DNA of 64,000 nt from CAZPUS01 sp964589825 (GTDB lineage: Bacteria; Fibrobacterota; Chitinivibrionia; Chitinivibrionales; WJKA01). Shown here piece by piece: positions 36,055 to 44,897 of the stretch. The position numbers and the translations under genes were made by a program. Numbering within the stretch: the stretch's first letter is position 1; the number at the start of each line of letters is the position of its first letter. Location: positions 62,001 through 126,000 of the forward strand of contig CAZPUS010000001.1 in the NCBI GenBank assembly GCA_964589825.1. Direction: 5' to 3'. A model generated the notes under the pieces. The model made no database searches, was not told the origin of the DNA, and saw nothing but the letters and a program-made list of their open reading frames with translations.

Positions 36055-36834
36055 ATGAGTAAAGAGATCGACAGGCTCATTGAAATCGTCAGGACATTAC
36101 GCGGTCGCAACGGATGCCCCTGGGATAAAAAACAGGACCACCGCAGTATCAGCTCATGCATGCTCGAAGAGCTGTATGAATTTTTTGAAGCAGTGGAAAA
36201 AGGGGACACGACGAATATGCGTGAAGAACTCGGTGATCTGCTGCTGCATGTATTGTTTCATGCCAGAATCGGAGAAGAGAACGGCACATTCGACGCTGAA
36301 GATATCGCCGCACATATCAGCGACAAGCTGATTCGACGCCACCCCCACGTATTCGGCGACCAGCATGTAGCCTCGACCGATGAGGTGTTGCATAACTGGG
36401 AACAGATAAAAAACGCTGAAAAAGAGAAAAAGAACAGGACATCGGCACTCGACGGTGTTCCCAATGCACTACCGGCTCTGCTGAAGGCGGAAAAATTGCA
36501 AAAAAAAGCCGCCCGTGTCGGTTTTGACTGGGATACTTCCGAGCCGGTAATCGATAAGGTAAAGGAAGAATTCCGGGAATTTACCGAAGCCGCTGCACAC
36601 AGCGATACCGAGCATGCACGCGAAGAACTCGGGGACCTGCTATTCTCGATAGTCAACGTCGCTCGCCACTACGACTTCTGCGCCGAAGATGTGCTGCGGG
36701 CCACTACCGACAAGTTCTCTACGAGATTCAGATATATAGAACGACGTTTCAAACAGGAAGGCAAACCGATCGAAGGCGCAACACTCGAAGAGATGGATAC
36801 CTACTGGGAAGAGAGTAAAACCATAAAAAAATAA
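36055..36834 (+). CDS. mazG: Nucleoside triphosphate pyrophosphohydrolase MazG
   Basis: MazG hydrolyses NTPs and dNTPs to NMP and PPi and removes aberrant nucleotides. The 259-residue product has two tandem MazG domains, each with EExxE-type metal ligands: EELYEFFEAVEKGD with EELGDLLLHVLFHA in the first, EEFREFTEAAAHSD with EELGDLLFSIVNVARH in the second. The GCPWDKKQ motif between start and first helix is typical. SD AAAGGA precedes the ATG. Confidence 0.95.
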   Translation: MSKEIDRLIEIVRTLRGRNGCPWDKKQDHRSISSCMLEELYEFFEAVEKGDTTNMREELGDLLLHVLFHARIGEENGTFDAEDIAAHISDKLIRRHPHVFGDQHVASTDEVLHNWEQIKNAEKEKKNRTSALDGVPNALPALLKAEKLQKKAARVGFDWDTSEPVIDKVKEEFREFTEAAAHSDTEHAREELGDLLFSIVNVARHYDFCAEDVLRATTDKFSTRFRYIERRFKQEGKPIEGATLEEMDTYWEESKTIKK

Positions 36835-36985
36835 CTCCGGTTCGAATACTTTTCCGGATAAAAACTACAGTGAACCGCTTCGATCTTACGGGGGAACTTT
36901 TTACGTTCCCGAACGTAATTGGGAGGAAGTAATTAATTATTTTTATGAACACTATATATTCGACCTTTCTATAAGGGATTTTCTA

Positions 36986-37902
36986 ATGAAAAGCACTGTA
37001 ATTAACGACGTTACTCTTTACTGTACAGACCCGGTAGAGAACGACTACCGTTGGATCGGTCAGCAGGAGCCTCTGCGACAACTCCATGCCTGCTGGATAA
37101 AGATGTCCGATCAGGATCTGCCTCTTACACCGCGTGTTACCGGGTGTCCCGGTATCGGCAAAACCACACTCGCAATGGCGGCCGCCAAAAAGCTGGGGCT
37201 CGATGTGTACATCATGCAATGCACTTCCGACACACGTCCTGAAGATCTTCTTATTTCACCGGTACTTTCACAACAGGGAACGGTAAAATATCATGCAAGC
37301 CCGCTTTTATCCGCAGCCATTCACGGAGGCGTCGTCATACTCGACGAAGGCAACAGAATGCCGGAAAAGTCATGGGCGTCACTCGCATCACTGCTCGATA
37401 CACGACGTATGATAGAATCGACCGTCGCCGGAATAATAATCAAAGCACATAAAGAATTCAGAGCCGTTGTCACCATGAATGAGGACGCCTCGACTTTCGA
37501 AGTCCCCGACTATATCATGTCGAGACTGCAGCCGGGCATAGCCCTCGATTTCCCTGACCGAAAAACCGAAATGCGCATTCTATCATACAATATCCCCTAT
37601 TCAAACGAAGAGATACTCAATCTCTGCGTTGACTTTCTTCAGAAAGCGCATTCTCTCGACCTGCCTTTTTCTATACGTGATGGAATCAACATCATTCATT
37701 ATACGCTGAAACAGAAAAAGATCCAGAAAAACCCGAATACAGAACTACTCTTCATGNNNNNNNNNNGGGTGAAGATGCACTCGATCTCGACACGCTGGCT
37801 GCAAAAACCAGAGAATTCGGCACCTCGCGCGATTTTTTCAATCTTGGAGATTTTTTCTATCCGGACAATGATGAACTGAATCCTGATTTCGGAGATAACT
37901 GA
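36986..37902 (+). CDS. MoxR-type AAA+ ATPase, interrupted by assembly gap
   Basis: An AAA+ chaperone-like ATPase. Visible: Walker A GCPGIGKTTLA (about residues 53-63), Walker B VVILDEGNRM, sensor 1 AVVTMNEDAS, and RLQPGIALDFPD, giving a MoxR/CbbQ pattern. The gap at 37757-37766 breaks the frame: before it the codons end in LLFM, after it the correct frame (from 37768) reads GEDALDLDTLAAKTREFGTS and continues to NPDFGDN and a TGA at 37900-37902 that overlaps the next ATG (TGATG). The true gap length must be 2 modulo 3, so the ten N are a placeholder. MoxR ATPases remodel partner proteins, often encoded next door; here the 610-residue partner follows directly. Confidence 0.85.
37757..37766. other. 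Assembly gap (10 N) within the MoxR gene
   Basis: Ten N sit between the two parts of one gene. The reading frames on the two sides are not in phase over ten bases, so the number of missing bases is unknown. Confidence 0.99.
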
Positions 37903-39734
37903 TGCAGCTTTCGGAGGGGATTACCATTCTGCCGGTGCTCAACTCCGCCGTCACGGTTTCCCGTCACATTCGGCAGTTGTGCACCGAGCATCACTATGAT
38001 TGTATCGCAGTTGATCTGCCGGAGCAATTTTCTGCGCATCTCTCACATTGTATCGATCAGCTTCCCCTTATAAGCGCCGCCTTTGCCACAGGGCATTCCG
38101 ACGATACGGTCCGGTATATCCCGGCCGATCCCTGCGACGCATGTATCGAAGCGATACGTCAGGCAAAACAGCAGCGTACCTCTTTCCGCTTTATCGGCCA
38201 CCCTTCGATTCTGGATCCCTCCCCCTGCCCCAAAATGCCGGATACGTACGCTATTACCCGCATGGGTTTTGATGAATTTTTCTCACTGTGCCTGCATGTA
38301 TACGGTAATCCCTCAGCAGATACTCCCGAATACACAGCATCTCGCTACATCGCCCACTCTCTGCGGGAGCTTGAAGCACTTCACAGGTCGATTCTTGCGC
38401 TGGTACATGTCCGACATTTTGTAAGTACTGTTACACATTTTAATAACGAAAGCTCTTACAACCTCTCGTTTCCCGAGGCGCATACCGCATGCTACAAAAT
38501 AAAAAATTATTTCATCAATCCTGATCATCTCTATTTTGTACTTGGTGAATTGCCCTATATAACGGCAAAATGTGAAGAGGAACGCCGCGATCCCTTTCTT
38601 CAATATACCAGCAAGACTGAGGCTATCAAAGAATTGTTTCATGAAACAAAATACGGTCGTTTTAATGAAACAAAATCAACGCAGCAGCTTTCGAGTCAGT
38701 ATATACAAACAGCTCTTACATTTGCCCGGAACCTCGCAATCACCGAGGGCAACCTTACCCCGTCGCTGTTCGATATGCTGCAGGCGGCAAAAGGTGTTGC
38801 CGGAAACACCTATGCCTATAACCTGCTTAAAAACGCTAAATACTATCCCTTTCTGCCCTATGAAATAGATAAAAATTTTTTATCCCTCGGCATTGACAAA
38901 GTGCAATTCAGTGAAGGACTGCCACCGCATCCCGCATATAACCTTCTCAATGACCGACAGCTGACGTGGAAAAAGATCAATATCTATCCGGAACCTGAAG
39001 ATGAGGAGCCGGACGAAGAGGCCTGTTCCACCGATTCTATCGATATGGGTATGTGGTGCTCCCATATCCCTGAGGATCGTCGCATAGAACATTTCAACTC
39101 ATATGCTCGTGAAAAAACCAAGGACATGGTCACCTCTCGTGCAACCCGTACAGTCCGGTTTACCAGTTCACTCGAAGAGGGCATAGACCTGCGTGAAACC
39201 ATACGTAACTGGCATACTGGTAAGATCTACGTGAAACAGCACCCGCCACGAAGTTGTAGTGTCGATACGGTTATCATCGTTTTTGATGCCACACACGATG
39301 AACGCTACCCGCACTGCGCGACGTGGTCTGCGGAGCACAAGCATGAATCGACACTCAGTTTTTTTGCCACCGATCCTTTTGAGCACGTAATAGGTCCAGG
39401 TATATCACGTGCTTATTACGGCGGTTTGTCGCTTGTTTATCCGCCACGGCCAATAGAAAACCCCTTCGAAATCACTGAAGATTTCATTCGCGGCACGCTT
39501 ACCCACAGGCTGGTCTATGGTGCATGTATGTTCAGCGAGCGCACACATCTGAGCTATATTGCATACAAAAAGCCGGATTATATTTTGCAGAAAATTGCAC
39601 AGAACTTTGGCAAGAGGCTGGTATGGATACCGCTATCCCATTACGGCAAAAAGACATTGCAGCGGTTGCGCACCTTTCATGTACTTAACGGAAAAGTGGT
39701 TCGCAGCTGGGCCTCACGCTTTATCCCTGAATAA
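37902..39734 (+). CDS. Large MoxR-associated protein, resembling DUF5682/TraB-like proteins
   Basis: A 610-residue soluble protein coupled to the MoxR gene by a TGATG overlap. The N-terminus (1-120) has the order of elements seen in DUF5682 or TraB/EreA-like proteins: a helix then CIAVDLPEQFSAHL, then VRYIPADPCDACIEAIRQA, then FRFIGHP. These resemble the 'VLVEGPP ... Y.P.....P...A...A...G...RFID' pattern of DUF5682. The middle (150-400) is helical, followed by an acidic loop PEPEDEEPDEE. The C-terminus (450-610) has VIIVFDATHDERYPHC and YIAYKKPDY and no clear VWA metal site. The similarity is by eye and remote. Function unknown; likely substrate or partner of the MoxR ATPase. Confidence 0.6.
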   Translation: MQLSEGITILPVLNSAVTVSRHIRQLCTEHHYDCIAVDLPEQFSAHLSHCIDQLPLISAAFATGHSDDTVRYIPADPCDACIEAIRQAKQQRTSFRFIGHPSILDPSPCPKMPDTYAITRMGFDEFFSLCLHVYGNPSADTPEYTASRYIAHSLRELEALHRSILALVHVRHFVSTVTHFNNESSYNLSFPEAHTACYKIKNYFINPDHLYFVLGELPYITAKCEEERRDPFLQYTSKTEAIKELFHETKYGRFNETKSTQQLSSQYIQTALTFARNLAITEGNLTPSLFDMLQAAKGVAGNTYAYNLLKNAKYYPFLPYEIDKNFLSLGIDKVQFSEGLPPHPAYNLLNDRQLTWKKINIYPEPEDEEPDEEACSTDSIDMGMWCSHIPEDRRIEHFNSYAREKTKDMVTSRATRTVRFTSSLEEGIDLRETIRNWHTGKIYVKQHPPRSCSVDTVIIVFDATHDERYPHCATWSAEHKHESTLSFFATDPFEHVIGPGISRAYYGGLSLVYPPRPIENPFEITEDFIRGTLTHRLVYGACMFSERTHLSYIAYKKPDYILQKIAQNFGKRLVWIPLSHYGKKTLQRLRTFHVLNGKVVRSWASRFIPE

Positions 39735-39749
39735 CCCTTTGATTTTCCC

Positions 39750-40625
39750 ATGCATTCTTTTGCGATGTGTCATATTCCAAACTTGTCCCGCACTCTTATT
39801 CTGAGTGTTGTATGCGCCGGGTTACTGCCGAATGCCGCAATCCCCGATACATCGTATACCGACAATCTCAGAAAACGCTTTACAGGGGAGTATAGATACT
39901 GCCACGTCGATTCCGTCGACTCGGCTATCTCTTTTGACAGCGTGCTTGCCTGGAAAAAGAAAATTAACAACTGGGCTCTCTCGGAAGAATATCCGGAGTA
40001 TGTGCAGCGCTACCTCAACGCACATCCGCAACAAAGCGCTGATGAGGTTTTGTCGTGTGAGGTATACCGATGGGCACGCCGGAAAGAGCAACAACACTAC
40101 CGTGACAGTGTGCAGCGTGCGCGATATCGCCGTGATTCTCTTCAGATCGCACAGGCCCGGACAAAGGTGACACCTTCAAGGTATGACTTTGGCCGTATTC
40201 CCTTTGGTCTTACGCGTAAGGTGGTCCAGTTGATTTTTTCACACGAGCGCAATGATACACTACAGGTTAATTTTTCTGAGCTCATAAAGGATACAGTGGT
40301 TGCCGGTGCCGAATGTACTATAAAGTTTTTTTTCAACCGCAAAGATTTTCTTTATAGTTACTCCTTTCAAAGCAATGCGTGGCCGGCAGATTCTCTTGAC
40401 ACACGTGTACGGGATATCGCACACAAGTGGACAAAGCTTTTTTCCAAGAGATTCAATGCATCTCCTGGAATACATCGGATCGGTTTTATCGATATAGGAA
40501 CCGATTCGACCGCAGTATACCGCACATGGGGTGACAGCTGCCATCAGGCGGCTATCGGATTTATTCAGCGCTCCCATCGTTTTGCCGTGACTGCAACTGT
40601 AGAAGATACCTGCATGCATCGGTAA
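39750..40625 (+). CDS. Exported protein of unknown function
   Basis: A 291-residue protein with an N-terminal signal peptide (about 1-30, LILSVVCAGLLPNAA). The middle is basic and helical (about 90-135). The C-terminal half is beta-rich: RYDFGRIPFGLTRKVVQLIF, then ECTIKFFFNRKDFLYSYSFQ and a later RIGFIDIGTDSTAVYRTWGD. No family is recognised. It begins 15 bases after the MoxR-associated gene, so it may be in that operon, but its export makes a direct role with cytoplasmic MoxR unlikely. Confidence 0.7.
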   Translation: MHSFAMCHIPNLSRTLILSVVCAGLLPNAAIPDTSYTDNLRKRFTGEYRYCHVDSVDSAISFDSVLAWKKKINNWALSEEYPEYVQRYLNAHPQQSADEVLSCEVYRWARRKEQQHYRDSVQRARYRRDSLQIAQARTKVTPSRYDFGRIPFGLTRKVVQLIFSHERNDTLQVNFSELIKDTVVAGAECTIKFFFNRKDFLYSYSFQSNAWPADSLDTRVRDIAHKWTKLFSKRFNASPGIHRIGFIDIGTDSTAVYRTWGDSCHQAAIGFIQRSHRFAVTATVEDTCMHR

Positions 40626-40649
40626 AAGCCTCTAAACTCATTGGATGGG

Positions 40650-40669
40650 GTATTGCAATCTTGCAATAC
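40650..40669. promoter_or_regulatory. Perfect 20-bp palindrome upstream of the NusG-II/transporter pair
   Basis: GTATTGCAA-TC-TTGCAATAC has 9-bp arms and a 2-base centre. It lies 117 bases before the GTG start. Size and symmetry are those of a dimeric repressor site. It lies 24 bases after the preceding stop, but there is no T-run, so it is not an obvious terminator. Confidence 0.5.
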
Positions 40670-40741
40670 AGAGACAATCGTGTGGTTTTTAACCCGAATG
40701 TTGTGCTACGCGCAGACCACCAGTACCTTTACACCTCGCAT

Positions 40742-40768
40742 ATGTAGTACACGATTGTACAGCTACAT
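40742..40768 (+). other. Bulged hairpin just before the NusG-II ribosome site
   Basis: ATGTAG TACA - CGAT - TGTA (CAG bulge) CTACAT can fold into a 10-bp stem with a 3-base bulge and a tetraloop, directly upstream of the SD of the next gene. It could affect translation of the transporter pair. Seen only as pairing potential. Confidence 0.35.
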
Positions 40769-40785
40769 TCCGGATAGGAAGTTTC

Positions 40786-41178
40786 GTGATACGCAGAACA
40801 CACTATGCCACTTTCGCTATTGCCGACATTTTCTTTGTGCTGATAATGCTTGCAGGTACAGCTTTTTCGCTCTTTATATTGCTAAAGGAACCGGTTGCAA
40901 AAAAAAAAGTGGCGGTGTATAAAGGGATGGAAAAAATCGGATCCTACGAGCTGCCGGCGACCAAAGAAGTCACCGTGCAGGGCAGATTGGGCGCCATGAT
41001 CATCGAACTCGACCATGATCGCGTTCGCGTATGCAGATCCCTGTGTAAAAACAAAATATGTATACGCACCGGCTGGATAAGTGAGCCGGGACAACAGATC
41101 GTATGTGTCCCCAATCAGATCATCATCGTTATTAAAGCGATACATAATGGAAAGAGCCCCGATGCATACAGCCGATAA
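40786..41178 (+). CDS. NusG domain II-containing membrane-anchored protein
   Basis: A 130-residue protein: one membrane helix (about 13-33) followed by a beta domain with the family motif CRSLCKNKICIRTGWISEPG and VCVPNQIIIVI, which is typical of the stand-alone NusG_II family. These proteins are regularly encoded next to Gx/ECF-type transporters. The start is GTG, with SD AGGAAG 5 bases upstream. The 3' end overlaps the transporter gene by 17 bases. The biochemical role is not established. Confidence 0.9.
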   Translation: MIRRTHYATFAIADIFFVLIMLAGTAFSLFILLKEPVAKKKVAVYKGMEKIGSYELPATKEVTVQGRLGAMIIELDHDRVRVCRSLCKNKICIRTGWISEPGQQIVCVPNQIIIVIKAIHNGKSPDAYSR

Positions 41179-42310
41179 ACGCCTGCATCAGGAAGATATC
41201 GTGTATCGGACCTTGCTGATTCTCTGTGCAATCGCGATACACGCTATCGAGTTTTTTCTTCCAAGGATCCCGTTTTTCCCCTGGCTGAAGCCTGGTCTTT
41301 CAAATGTCATTACCGTGCTCTGGATTATCAAATTTGGTATGATCGATGCGTTGCTGCTTGTACTGCTGCGAGTCTGGATTGCCGGTTTCTATTTTGGTTT
41401 CTCCTTTATCACACTTACACTCAGCTGCAGCGGAGGGCTCGCAGCGACCCTTGCGATGGGCATTCTTTGGAAAATCGCAGGGGAGAAAAAACTGATCGGT
41501 ACGATCGGCATTTCCATTATCGGCGCCTTTGTGCACAATGTAACACAGTTGAGCGTGGTACATCTGCTACTGGCTCACTCAGTCGTCCTCTTTTATCAGA
41601 TTCCGGCGGTTTGTCTCGCCTCCCTTGGCTTTGGTACTATCGTCGGGTTACTCGTCCCCTATATTGATTCGGTGGTGAATTCAATCTATCCAACACTTCC
41701 GGACACACTTACTATCCCCAGGTCGTCACGACAATTTAAACGTTTCGACATATTTTCTTCGACTTGTGTGCTCGGCACCTGCGTGGCATTGCTTTTTCTT
41801 AACAATCTGCTCGCCCTCGCTGTTTTTGCAACGATTCTGACCGTTCTCGTATTTTTTATCCTGCGAACACCATTAAAGACACTCACCTACCCGGTTAGAA
41901 GATTCTGGATCATTTTTCTCGGTGTCGCCCTCATCTATCTTTTTTTCACACCCGGCACATCCTATACGCATTTTCCCATGCTTACGCATGAGGGGGTCCT
42001 TTTTACATCACGACAATGGCTTCGCATCTGGTGCTGGCTGCAACTCTCGCTCACTCTTCATTTTTTCAACTTTCACCATATCACGTTTTCTGTTCTTTCC
42101 AGAATATTTCGCGCACATCACTCGACACTTTATGCCGGTATCCTTGCTCTGGAGTATTTCCCACACACACTTCAGACCATAAAAGATACCATCCGGATAT
42201 CACCTAAAAAATTATTTTTTCACCCGGCGACCTATATAACCGACACATTGAGATCGGGTTTTATTTCGGTTGCACAAATAATGAAACAAAGCAAAGAAAC
42301 AACAGTGTAA
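41162..42310 (+). CDS. Gx-transporter / EcfT-like fusion membrane protein
   Basis: A 382-residue integral membrane protein from ATG 41162, supported by SD GGAAAG; starts at 41081 and 41147 lie inside the upstream gene. Residues 1-170 are a Gx-transporter/HepT component (ECF S-component-like) domain: FLPRIPFFPWLKPGLSNVIT, FGMIDALLLVLLRVW and the paired-glycine region CSGGLAATLAM, GAFVHNVTQLSVV. Residues 185-382 look like an EcfT transmembrane (CbiQ-type) domain: two hydrophobic blocks, then HEGVLFTSRQWLRIWCWLQL and a helical C-terminus with RIFRAHHSTLYAG. The two parts are normally separate proteins, so this is probably a fusion of substrate-binding and coupling subunits. The substrate is unknown (polyprenyl precursor or vitamin possible). 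Confidence 0.78.
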   Translation: MHTADKRLHQEDIVYRTLLILCAIAIHAIEFFLPRIPFFPWLKPGLSNVITVLWIIKFGMIDALLLVLLRVWIAGFYFGFSFITLTLSCSGGLAATLAMGILWKIAGEKKLIGTIGISIIGAFVHNVTQLSVVHLLLAHSVVLFYQIPAVCLASLGFGTIVGLLVPYIDSVVNSIYPTLPDTLTIPRSSRQFKRFDIFSSTCVLGTCVALLFLNNLLALAVFATILTVLVFFILRTPLKTLTYPVRRFWIIFLGVALIYLFFTPGTSYTHFPMLTHEGVLFTSRQWLRIWCWLQLSLTLHFFNFHHITFSVLSRIFRAHHSTLYAGILALEYFPHTLQTIKDTIRISPKKLFFHPATYITDTLRSGFISVAQIMKQSKETTV

Positions 42311-42379
42311 CCGGGCTGTTCCGCCGTTTGTTTACAAAGCATACCGCCAACATGACACCATTTACATCGGAGCATAATT

Positions 42380-43438
42380 GTGCACATACCCCCAAAAATG
42401 ACAAGAATGGAGCTTACCGGTATACGTGAAATGAATTCCGCAACTGTTACGACCCCACGGATCGAAACCCCGACGGACGTACTCGTTCGTATTACGTCGA
42501 TCGGTGTCTGCGGCAGTGATATTCACTACTATACACGAGGCAATATCGGCTCACAGGTTGTACAGTATCCATTTGTGGTAGGCCATGAATGCGCGGGTAT
42601 AGTAGCTGAAACCGGAGAAACGGTATCCACCGTAAAAAAGGGTGACAAAATCGCCGTTGATCCGGCAATGCCGTGCGGAAAATGTGACCAGTGCGCTGCG
42701 GGACGTGCTCACACGTGCCGAAATCTGAGATTCCTCGGTTGTCCGGGACAGGCACAGGGATGCATGTCAGAATATATCTGTATTCCCGAAACGAGCTGCT
42801 ATCCCGTGCCCCCGGATATGGAGGACGACTGTGCCGTACTTGCGGAACCATTGTCGATCGGAATATATGCATCAACATTTGCCCCGTCGCTTCAGGGGCG
42901 GTCGGTCGCCATCCTCGGGTCAGGACCTATTGGGCTGAGCGTACTACTCGCCTGCCGTGACAACGGTGCCGGCAGTATCTATACCAGCGACAAGCTGCCG
43001 CCGCGAATGGGCAAAGCGTCCGAACTCGGTGCCACCGCCAGCATGAACGCGGATACCGACGATGTAGTACAATTTATACTGCAAAAAGAACAAGGCGGTG
43101 TCGATGTGGTTTTCGAATGTTGTGGTGATCAGGACGCACTGGACCAGGCGGTTTCCCTGCTCAAACCGGGTGGACAGCTTGTTATCGTCGGGATACCGGA
43201 GCCGAAGAGAGTCAGTTTCGAAATTGATTTTCTACGTCGCAGGGAATTACAAATCTGCAACGTCCGACGACAAAACAAATGCATGCGCAAAGCGATCGAT
43301 GCCATACATTCCTCGCGCATGAACGCGGGTGCGATGAAAACCCATCGATTTCCCTTTAAAAAAAGTAAAGACGCGTTCGATTGTGTCGCCGGGTATCTCG
43401 ATGATGTCATAAAAGCAATAATTTATTTTCCTGTATAA
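42380..43438 (+). CDS. Zinc-dependent alcohol/polyol dehydrogenase (MDR family)
   Basis: A 352-residue medium-chain dehydrogenase. Catalytic zinc ligands: C in GVCGSDIHYY, HE in GHECAG, with the distal Glu in LAEPLSIG. The structural zinc lobe is CGKCDQCAAGRAHTC (four Cys). NAD-binding: LGSGPIGLSVL. The pattern is that of sorbitol/xylitol/threonine dehydrogenases; the actual substrate cannot be read. The start is GTG at 42380 with SD GGAG 7 bases upstream; internal ATG codons at 42398 and 42407 are alternatives. Confidence 0.9.
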   Translation: MHIPPKMTRMELTGIREMNSATVTTPRIETPTDVLVRITSIGVCGSDIHYYTRGNIGSQVVQYPFVVGHECAGIVAETGETVSTVKKGDKIAVDPAMPCGKCDQCAAGRAHTCRNLRFLGCPGQAQGCMSEYICIPETSCYPVPPDMEDDCAVLAEPLSIGIYASTFAPSLQGRSVAILGSGPIGLSVLLACRDNGAGSIYTSDKLPPRMGKASELGATASMNADTDDVVQFILQKEQGGVDVVFECCGDQDALDQAVSLLKPGGQLVIVGIPEPKRVSFEIDFLRRRELQICNVRRQNKCMRKAIDAIHSSRMNAGAMKTHRFPFKKSKDAFDCVAGYLDDVIKAIIYFPV

Positions 43439-43514
43439 CAACAGGCTGGCGTTTTGGCAGCTTCGGTTCAATCTTTATCTATTATTTATTATTACTACTA
43501 CAAGGAATACATAA

Positions 43515-44810
43515 TTGATTTTTCGACCAGAATTATCATGGGAATCACTTTCACAGGAAGAAATACGAACCCGCACACTTCGGGCGCTTCGTAATCACAT
43601 CAGACACATAAAAACTTCCTCGTCTTTCTATTCCGAACTCCTTTTCGATGTTTCGGATGATACGGTCGCTTCGTTCGACGATTTTAGAAAACTCCCCTTT
43701 ACCGATGCAACAACCCTTGCAAAACGTAACGACGCATTTTGCATGACCGGTTCGGAATCGATTACCGAAACCGTATTGGTCGACGACGCACTCCACACTT
43801 CCACGGCCATCCCGGTGTTTCTTACGGCCAGTGATGCCGACAGGATGGCATTCGATATGGCCTTGGGACTTCATGCATGCGGTGTAACATCCGAAGACAC
43901 CGTCCTACTTCTTATTGACATGAACAATCCTGACATGGTCGGATTGAGCATCTATCACGGGTTAAAGCTGCTTGGTGCAAATGTGATACGCGCCGGAGAT
44001 TTCAAGGGGAAAAGTATGAAAACAACCCTGCAGCGGCTCCGACCGTCCGTATTCGCAGGCACTCTGACGTCACTAAACGCAATTACTACTCATTTGGGAG
44101 AATGCGGTCTTTCTGCGGATGCGTTCTCGGATAAAAAGGTTTTTTGTGCAGGTTACGATCTCAGAAACGATACAATGCAGCTCAATCAGGACGGTGCTGC
44201 CCTCGCCCACTTTTTCGGTGCACATATATTCTCGTTTCAGCCTCTTGGCGCGTGTCAATCTGCCTTATGGGAATGCCCCGCACAAAAAGGACTGCATATT
44301 CACCCCGAATTGACTTTTGCAGAAATAATCGATGAACAAGAGCGTGTTATCACAGACGACAAACCGGGTGAGCTCGTAATCACCACCCTCGGAATCGAGG
44401 GTATGCCCCTTCTTCGGTTTAAAACCGGAAAGCACGCGTTCGCACTCACCGATTCATGCAGTTGCGGCAGAAACTCCCGCCGCATCGTACCTATTGATAC
44501 GACACATGCACAATCTGTTTCTCGCGAATCGACACAGGAGTCGATTCCCGGACAAATAACCCGGATCCTCGATTCTTTCGAACAGATTCAGGACTACGTG
44601 GTAATTATCGAACACGATGCAGCAAACAACCGTAAAATAACTATCCACGCACTCATTTCTCCCCAGATGGTGCATACGGTATACAGAATGCTACACGCAA
44701 AACTCAATATCGATATACCCATTCTTGTCTCAAATCCCGCGACCATTCAATCCATTCGGGGCACACAGGATAATAACGGGAAAATAATCGATACTCGCAG
44801 TCATCGCTGA
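43515..44810 (+). CDS. PaaK-like (phenylacetate-CoA ligase family) adenylate-forming protein
   Basis: A 431-residue protein of the phenylacetate-CoA ligase branch of adenylate-forming enzymes: opening helices ALRNHIRHIKTSSSFYSELL and KLPFTDATTLA, then GELVITTLGIEGMPLLRFKT with CSCGRNSRRI, typical of PaaK C-terminal regions. The phosphate-binding loop, normally SSGTTGKP-like, reads LHTSTAIPVFLT and lacks the glycines, so activity is doubtful or altered. The start is TTG (43515-43517), supported by SD AAGGA 8 bases upstream and the absence of a nearby ATG. It follows the dehydrogenase by 76 bases; co-expression is possible. Confidence 0.75.
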   Translation: MIFRPELSWESLSQEEIRTRTLRALRNHIRHIKTSSSFYSELLFDVSDDTVASFDDFRKLPFTDATTLAKRNDAFCMTGSESITETVLVDDALHTSTAIPVFLTASDADRMAFDMALGLHACGVTSEDTVLLLIDMNNPDMVGLSIYHGLKLLGANVIRAGDFKGKSMKTTLQRLRPSVFAGTLTSLNAITTHLGECGLSADAFSDKKVFCAGYDLRNDTMQLNQDGAALAHFFGAHIFSFQPLGACQSALWECPAQKGLHIHPELTFAEIIDEQERVITDDKPGELVITTLGIEGMPLLRFKTGKHAFALTDSCSCGRNSRRIVPIDTTHAQSVSRESTQESIPGQITRILDSFEQIQDYVVIIEHDAANNRKITIHALISPQMVHTVYRMLHAKLNIDIPILVSNPATIQSIRGTQDNNGKIIDTRSHR

Positions 44811-44897
44811 ATCCAACTGTATGCTCAATATCGCCGTGCAATCTGCCGATACATATAAAAAGCGCTTTTTTTCACTCGGATGCCGGTGTATACGTGT

